Source: Paracoccaceae bacterium
Lineage (GTDB): Bacteria; Pseudomonadota; Alphaproteobacteria; Rhodobacterales; Rhodobacteraceae
Assembly (NCBI GenBank): GCA_902525995.1
Contig: CABZJG010000051.1
Coordinates: forward strand, 1-10,485
Direction of reading: 5' to 3'
Length of the DNA stretch: 10,485 bases
Shown here piece by piece: positions 7,019-10,485 of this stretch (positions are counted from its first letter, which is position 1; every line of letters begins with the position of its first letter). Position numbers and translations under genes: made by a program. The notes beneath the pieces are model-generated. The model saw only the letters and a list, made by a program, of their open reading frames with translations. It had not been told where the DNA came from and did not search any database.

Positions 7019-7953
7019 AGCAAGCCCCCCAGCACAAAGCGGTCCAGCCCCGCTTCGATCAAGATCGCCACAAAAAGGGCAAAAAGATAAAACAGAGAAA
7101 GTTTGAAAAATTTGCGCTCGACAAGAAACTGATCTGCCGCACTGTCCGCTTCACTGCGCCGCCAGATTTTCACAGCACCAATGACAAACCAGATGTTAAG
7201 AGCAATGGCAACGCCAAGATAAACCACGCCGCCGATTGCGCTAAAGCCTGTCCCAATGGCAATCAGTGCAAGCAGCACTGTGTAGACCAAAATATAAACC
7301 CGAGTTGCGCGGCACCCGTGCGTTACGGTCAACATAGGCACGTCCGCATTGTCGTAATCATCACCCATAAACAAGGCCAAAGCCCAGAAATGCGGCGGCG
7401 TCCACATGAATATCAGGGCAAACATCAACAGCCCCTCAACAGACACCCCTCCGGTGGCAACGACCCAACCGATAATTGGAGGAAATGCCCCTGCAGCCCC
7501 GCCGATAACGATGTTTTGAGGTGTCGACCGTTTGAGCCACATGGTGTAAATCACCACGTAGAAAAAGATCGTAAAAGCCAAAAAGCCTGCTGCAAACCAA
7601 TTCGCCGCAAGCCCAAGCATCACAACTGAAAACCCCGAAAGCGCAAACCCCAGCGCTTTAGCATCTTCCGGCGCAATCAAACCAGCTGGTATCGGGCGCT
7701 TGCGCGTACGCTTCATCACCCGGTCAATATCTGCGTCCCACCACATATTCAGGGCGCCCGATGCCCCGCCGCCGACGGCAATAAAAAGCACCGAAACCAA
7801 TCCGACAAATGGATGCACTGCAACCGGCGCTGCCAGCAATCCAACAAATGCCGTAAACACCACAAGCGCCATCACCCTCGGCTTAAGCAAGGCAAAGTAA
7901 TCGCCAAACTGGGCCTCAGTAGTACCTAGACGGACGCTTGTTGTATCGCTCAT
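7015..7953 (-). CDS. ctaB: protoheme IX farnesyltransferase (heme O synthase)
   Basis: CtaB transfers a farnesyl group to protoheme IX to make heme O, which CtaA then turns into heme A for the aa3 oxidase. The 312-residue protein belongs to the UbiA prenyltransferase family and is largely membrane helices. The first prenyl-diphosphate site is N69-M-W-W-D73-A-D-I-D77, followed by MKRTRKRPIPAG. WTPPHFWALAL stands at 185-195, and the second aspartate-rich site is DDYDNADVPM at 198-207, with the diagnostic TVTHG after it. The C-terminal helix (FFKLSLFYLFALFVAILIEA) is typical. ATG 7953 fits the family; the bases upstream give only a weak GAG element. It follows ctaC after 47 bp that contain a hairpin, and its stop overlaps the next small ORF. 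The synonym cyoE is used where the gene serves a quinol oxidase; the neighbours here favour ctaB. Confidence 0.97.
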   Translation of the reverse strand: MSDTTSVRLGTTEAQFGDYFALLKPRVMALVVFTAFVGLLAAPVAVHPFVGLVSVLFIAVGGGASGALNMWWDADIDRVMKRTRKRPIPAGLIAPEDAKALGFALSGFSVVMLGLAANWFAAGFLAFTIFFYVVIYTMWLKRSTPQNIVIGGAAGAFPPIIGWVVATGGVSVEGLLMFALIFMWTPPHFWALALFMGDDYDNADVPMLTVTHGCRATRVYILVYTVLLALIAIGTGFSAIGGVVYLGVAIALNIWFVIGAVKIWRRSEADSAADQFLVERKFFKLSLFYLFALFVAILIEAGLDRFVLGGLL

Positions 7954-7972
7954 CGCTAACTCGCTTTGTGCA

Positions 7973-7992
7973 GCCCGGCAAAATCACCGGGC
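7973..7992 (-). other. Stem-loop between ctaC and ctaB
   Basis: GCCCGG at 7973-7978 pairs with CCGGGC at 7987-7992 around an eight-base A/T-rich loop. On the minus strand it starts 9 bases after the ctaC stop and is followed by TGCACAAAG, not by a U-run, so it is not a standard intrinsic terminator. A 3'-end stabiliser or processing site that lets ctaC be made in excess of the downstream assembly genes is possible but inferred. Confidence 0.5.
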
Positions 7993-8000
7993 CAGTCGCT

Positions 8001-8870
8001 TTAGTCGGCTTGTGCCACATCGTAACTTAGGGGCGTGCCGGCATACTCTTCGATCGCGCCGTTCAACCAAGCATCATAAGCCTCTTGGCTGACCACTTTG
8101 ACAGTGATTGGCATATAGGCATGGTCTTTTCCGCAGAGCTCAGAGCACTGGCCGAAATAGACACCCTCTTTGTCCGCCTCAAACCACAATTGCGCCAGAC
8201 GGCCCGGAACAGCGTCTTGCTTGACACCAAAGGCCGGAATGGTCCAGCTGTGGATCACATCCGCACCGGTCAACTGCATTACAACCACTTTGTTCACTGG
8301 CACAACAACAGCTGTGTCTGTGGCCAGCAAAAATTCGTCGCGGCTGTATCCGGCGGCGATCAATTCGGCTTCAACCTCATCATTCATCACTTTGCCATCA
8401 CCAATCATGAAGCTGTCAAAGCCAAAATCATGGTCGACATACTCATAGCCCCAATACCACTGGTATCCAGTGACTTTGATATTGATGTCACCTTCTGGAA
8501 TTTCCTGTTGATTGAACAAAACCGGCAGAGATAACACGCCAATACCCACGAGTATGGCAATCGGGACGACTGTCCATGCCACCTCAAGCGGTGAGTTATG
8601 GGTAAAGGATGCCGGATTTGGATTGGCGCGGCGATTAAACCGGATAATCACGTAAAGCAGCAAGGCAACCACAAAGAGCGAAATCAGTGTGATAATAATA
8701 AATACAAAATTATCGAGCCATTGAATTTCACGGGCCAACTCTGTTGCTGCAGGTTGAAAGTCGATACCACGCTCTTTTGGCTTACCAATGATCTCTAGCG
8801 TGTCTTGGGCATAAGCTGGAACAGCCAAGCAGGCTGCCAAAAGTCCAAATAGCTTCGTTGTCAGTCGCAT
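8001..8870 (-). CDS. ctaC: cytochrome c oxidase subunit II (aa3 type)
   Basis: Subunit II receives electrons from cytochrome c at its binuclear CuA centre and passes them to heme a. The 289-residue precursor begins with a signal peptide (about 1-21) with likely cleavage after AYA, giving a mature N-terminal glutamine as in Paracoccus. Two membrane helices follow at about 53-76 and 97-118, then the periplasmic cupredoxin domain. CuA ligands are all present: H207 (VIHSW), C242, E244 and C246 (GQCSELCG), H250 and M253 (DHAYM). The aromatic segment GYQWYWGYEY at 135-144 holds the tryptophan region where electrons enter. The start at ATG 8870 has GGGGTGA just upstream. It is the first gene of the oxidase cluster and is divergent from tldD. 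There is no fused cytochrome c domain, so this is the plain aa3 form. Residues 145-185 show the acidic insertion typical of alphaproteobacterial homologues. Confidence 0.97.
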   Translation of the reverse strand: MRLTTKLFGLLAACLAVPAYAQDTLEIIGKPKERGIDFQPAATELAREIQWLDNFVFIIITLISLFVVALLLYVIIRFNRRANPNPASFTHNSPLEVAWTVVPIAILVGIGVLSLPVLFNQQEIPEGDINIKVTGYQWYWGYEYVDHDFGFDSFMIGDGKVMNDEVEAELIAAGYSRDEFLLATDTAVVVPVNKVVVMQLTGADVIHSWTIPAFGVKQDAVPGRLAQLWFEADKEGVYFGQCSELCGKDHAYMPITVKVVSQEAYDAWLNGAIEEYAGTPLSYDVAQAD

Positions 8871-9058
8871 AGTTCACCCCAGTCCTTTGAGTGGTGTCTT
8901 CAATAGAATATACAGGATTAGTGCTCTGTGGACAGAATCCCGTTGTACTTTGGTTGCTAAAGAACATATTCTGCGCCAGAGATAAAGAAAGAAGCTTGCG
9001 GCAAACGGACGCTTCTGACCACTTCTTTGGAAAAACGCACCTGATCCGGACCCCTGTT
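8871..9058. promoter_or_regulatory. Divergent ctaC / tldD promoter region
   Basis: This 188-bp gap separates two divergent start codons, so it should carry both promoters. For ctaC (minus strand) the best -10 candidate is TATATT at 8912-8907, 37 bases before the start; no good -35 element lies at the right distance. For tldD (plus strand) a weak pair is TTGTAC at 8943-8948 and CATATT at 8965-8970 with 16 bases between. A nested inverted repeat lies at 8990-9016. I saw no FNR-type TTGAT-N4-ATCAA site. Its role as a promoter region is sure from layout; the individual elements are weak guesses. Confidence 0.5.
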
Positions 9059-10480
9059 ATGACAGACCTCGCTTTTGCCCCCTTTGAAAGCCACCTTGAC
9101 CAACACACCGCACTGTCAATGTTGCAAAACACTGTTGCCAAGGCAGAAGATGGCGAGCTGTTCTTTGAGCGCCGGCGGTCTGAAACTCTTGTGTTTGATG
9201 ATGGGCGTCTGAAATCTGCAAATTTTGACGCCGAAGAAGGCTTTGGTCTGCGCGCGGTTCTGGGCGAGGTCACGGGTTATGCCCATTCAACAGAAATTTC
9301 CGAAGCGGCTCTGAAACGTGCGCAAGGCACCGTGGCACTGGCCGCGCAATCGGGTGGCGGAACATGGGCCGATGCACCAGCGCGCACAAACCGGTCGCTC
9401 TATCGTCCAATTGATCCCACGTCAGAGACCACATTTGCAAGCAAAGTGGATCTGCTGTGCGAAATTGATGCCTTTCTCCGTGGCCTTGATCCGAGGGTGG
9501 TTCAAGTCAGTGCCGTGGTGTCTGGCGAATGCCAAGAGGTGGTAATCCTTCGACCGGACGGTACAATTTACAGCGATACCCGGCCAATGACACGGGTCAA
9601 TATATCGGTCATCGTAGAGCATGAGGGCCGCCGCGAAACCGGATCGGCAGGTGGTGGAGGCCGCTACGAGCTAGATCGTCTGATGTGCGCAGAAGATTGG
9701 CAACCTAAGGCCAAAGAGGCTTTGCGCATTGCTTTGGTCAATCTAGACGCCGTGGCTGCCCCAGCGGGTGAAATGGATGTGGTTTTGGGACCGGGATGGC
9801 CGGGGATATTACTACATGAGGCTATCGGGCACGGATTGGAGGGCGACTTTAACCGCAAAGGCAGCAGCGCGTTTGCCGGTCTGATGGGCAAACAAATCGC
9901 TTCTCGGGATGTAACGGTTCTTGACGATGGAACAATTCCCGACCGCCGTGGATCAATTAGTATTGATGACGAGGGCACGCCTTCAGGCAAAAATACCCTG
10001 ATCGAAAATGGCGTGCTTGTTGGGTATATGCAGGATCGACAAAACGCGCGGTTGATGGGTGTTGAGCCAACCGGAAATGGCCGCCGGCAAAGCTACGCCC
10101 ATGCGCCAATGCCGCGCATGACCAACACCTATATGCTGGGCGGCACCAATACACCTTCGGATATTTTATCCGATCTCAAAGACGGGATCTATGCAGTTGG
10201 CTTTGGCGGCGGTCAGGTGGATATTACAAACGGCAAATTTGTATTTTCCTGCACCGAGGCCTACCGCGTTAAAAACGGCAGGGTCGGCCAGCCGATCAAA
10301 GGCGCCACATTAATCGGCGACGGGGCCACGGCTTTGAAACACATCCGCGCTTTGGGCAATGATATGGCGCTTGATCCGGGCATGGGCAACTGCGGCAAAG
10401 CCGGCCAATGGGTGCCGGTCGGGGTTGGACAGCCAACGGTGATGATTGGCGGTCTGACCGTGGGCGGCTCTGCAGGATAG
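9059..10480 (+). CDS. tldD: TldD family metalloprotease
   Basis: TldD, usually with its partner TldE/PmbA, is a cytoplasmic metalloprotease that degrades or matures peptides; in E. coli it processes microcin B17 and the CcdA antitoxin. The 473-residue product is full length for the family. The zinc motif is H253-E254-A-I-G-H258 followed by GLEGDFNRKGSSAF. C445 in GMGNCGKAGQ keeps the same distance to the HExxxH motif as the third metal ligand I recall for E. coli TldD. QSYAHAPMPRMTNTY (345-359), FSCTEAY (396-402) and the C-terminal GGLTVGGSAG are strong family marks. ATG 9059 is chosen; the frame stays open back to GTG 8891, but those 56 codons lie in the promoter region and look unlike the family. 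The upstream ribosome binding site is weak. A tldE/pmbA partner is not in the window. The gene stands beside the oxidase operon on the other strand, with no obvious functional link. Confidence 0.96.
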   Translation: MTDLAFAPFESHLDQHTALSMLQNTVAKAEDGELFFERRRSETLVFDDGRLKSANFDAEEGFGLRAVLGEVTGYAHSTEISEAALKRAQGTVALAAQSGGGTWADAPARTNRSLYRPIDPTSETTFASKVDLLCEIDAFLRGLDPRVVQVSAVVSGECQEVVILRPDGTIYSDTRPMTRVNISVIVEHEGRRETGSAGGGGRYELDRLMCAEDWQPKAKEALRIALVNLDAVAAPAGEMDVVLGPGWPGILLHEAIGHGLEGDFNRKGSSAFAGLMGKQIASRDVTVLDDGTIPDRRGSISIDDEGTPSGKNTLIENGVLVGYMQDRQNARLMGVEPTGNGRRQSYAHAPMPRMTNTYMLGGTNTPSDILSDLKDGIYAVGFGGGQVDITNGKFVFSCTEAYRVKNGRVGQPIKGATLIGDGATALKHIRALGNDMALDPGMGNCGKAGQWVPVGVGQPTVMIGGLTVGGSAG

Positions 10481-10485
10481 CTTTG

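Noticed and set aside
8085..8534. Plus-strand frame of 149 codons antisense to ctaC
   Set aside because: It is fully inside ctaC, whose CuA site and membrane helices are intact; no independent coding evidence.
8891..9058. 56-codon upstream extension of tldD from GTG 8891
   Set aside because: It covers the divergent promoter region, and the translation does not resemble TldD. ATG 9059 gives the family N-terminus and length.
8782..9273. Minus-strand frame of 163 codons from inside tldD through the intergenic region into ctaC
   Set aside because: It is antisense to the tldD 5' end and out of frame with ctaC; the serine/arginine-rich translation is typical of a shadow frame.
1..10485. Search for mobile elements, CRISPR arrays, tRNA/rRNA genes or defence-like genes
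   Set aside because: No transposase or integrase motifs, regular repeats or RNA gene signatures were seen; nearly all of the sequence is covered by conserved housekeeping genes.

Overview
The window reads as chromosomal DNA of an alphaproteobacterium, most likely of the Rhodobacteraceae/Roseobacter group. The grounds are a mitochondrial-type aa3 cytochrome c oxidase cluster in the gene order known from Paracoccus (subunit II, ctaB, a tiny ORF, ctaG/cox11, subunit III), the close resemblance of subunit II to the Paracoccus protein as I recall it, and codon use rich in third-position G/C. It looks like a conserved housekeeping region. I see no mobile element, CRISPR array, tRNA or rRNA.

Layout, right to left, because almost everything is on the minus strand. 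At 9059-10480 lies tldD, the only plus-strand gene. It is divergent from the oxidase cluster across a 188-bp intergenic region (8871-9058) that must hold both promoters. The minus-strand oxidase cluster is ctaC (8870-8001), ctaB (7953-7015), a 53-codon single-membrane-span ORF (7018-6857), ctaG (6857-6270) and ctaE (6248-5448). It closes with a strong intrinsic terminator at about 5371-5403. Directly behind the terminator a second minus-strand unit begins: surf1 (5351-4677), thrC (4672-3281), an M16 zinc peptidase related to the mitochondrial processing peptidase (3284-2019), a RimJ-like GNAT acetyltransferase (2019-1435) and an FAD-linked D-2-hydroxyacid dehydrogenase (1392 to beyond base 1). 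surf1 to the acetyltransferase are packed with 4-bp gaps or 1-4 bp overlaps; the last gene follows after 42 bp with its own good ribosome binding site.

Functionally, ctaC and ctaE encode two core subunits of the oxidase. CtaB makes heme O, the precursor of heme A. CtaG delivers copper to CuB, and Surf1 helps insert heme a. Subunit I (ctaD) and heme A synthase (ctaA) are not in the window; in Paracoccus and its relatives ctaD also lies elsewhere. thrC, the peptidase, the acetyltransferase and the FAD enzyme have no evident link to respiration and probably ride along in a conserved operon.

The points most worth a second look are the 53-aa ORF nested by overlaps between ctaB and ctaG, the terminator placed just in front of surf1 with a possible promoter whose start would fall inside the hairpin, the reassigned UUG start of surf1, and a hairpin between ctaC and ctaB. 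I found no convincing evidence of a wholly new system.
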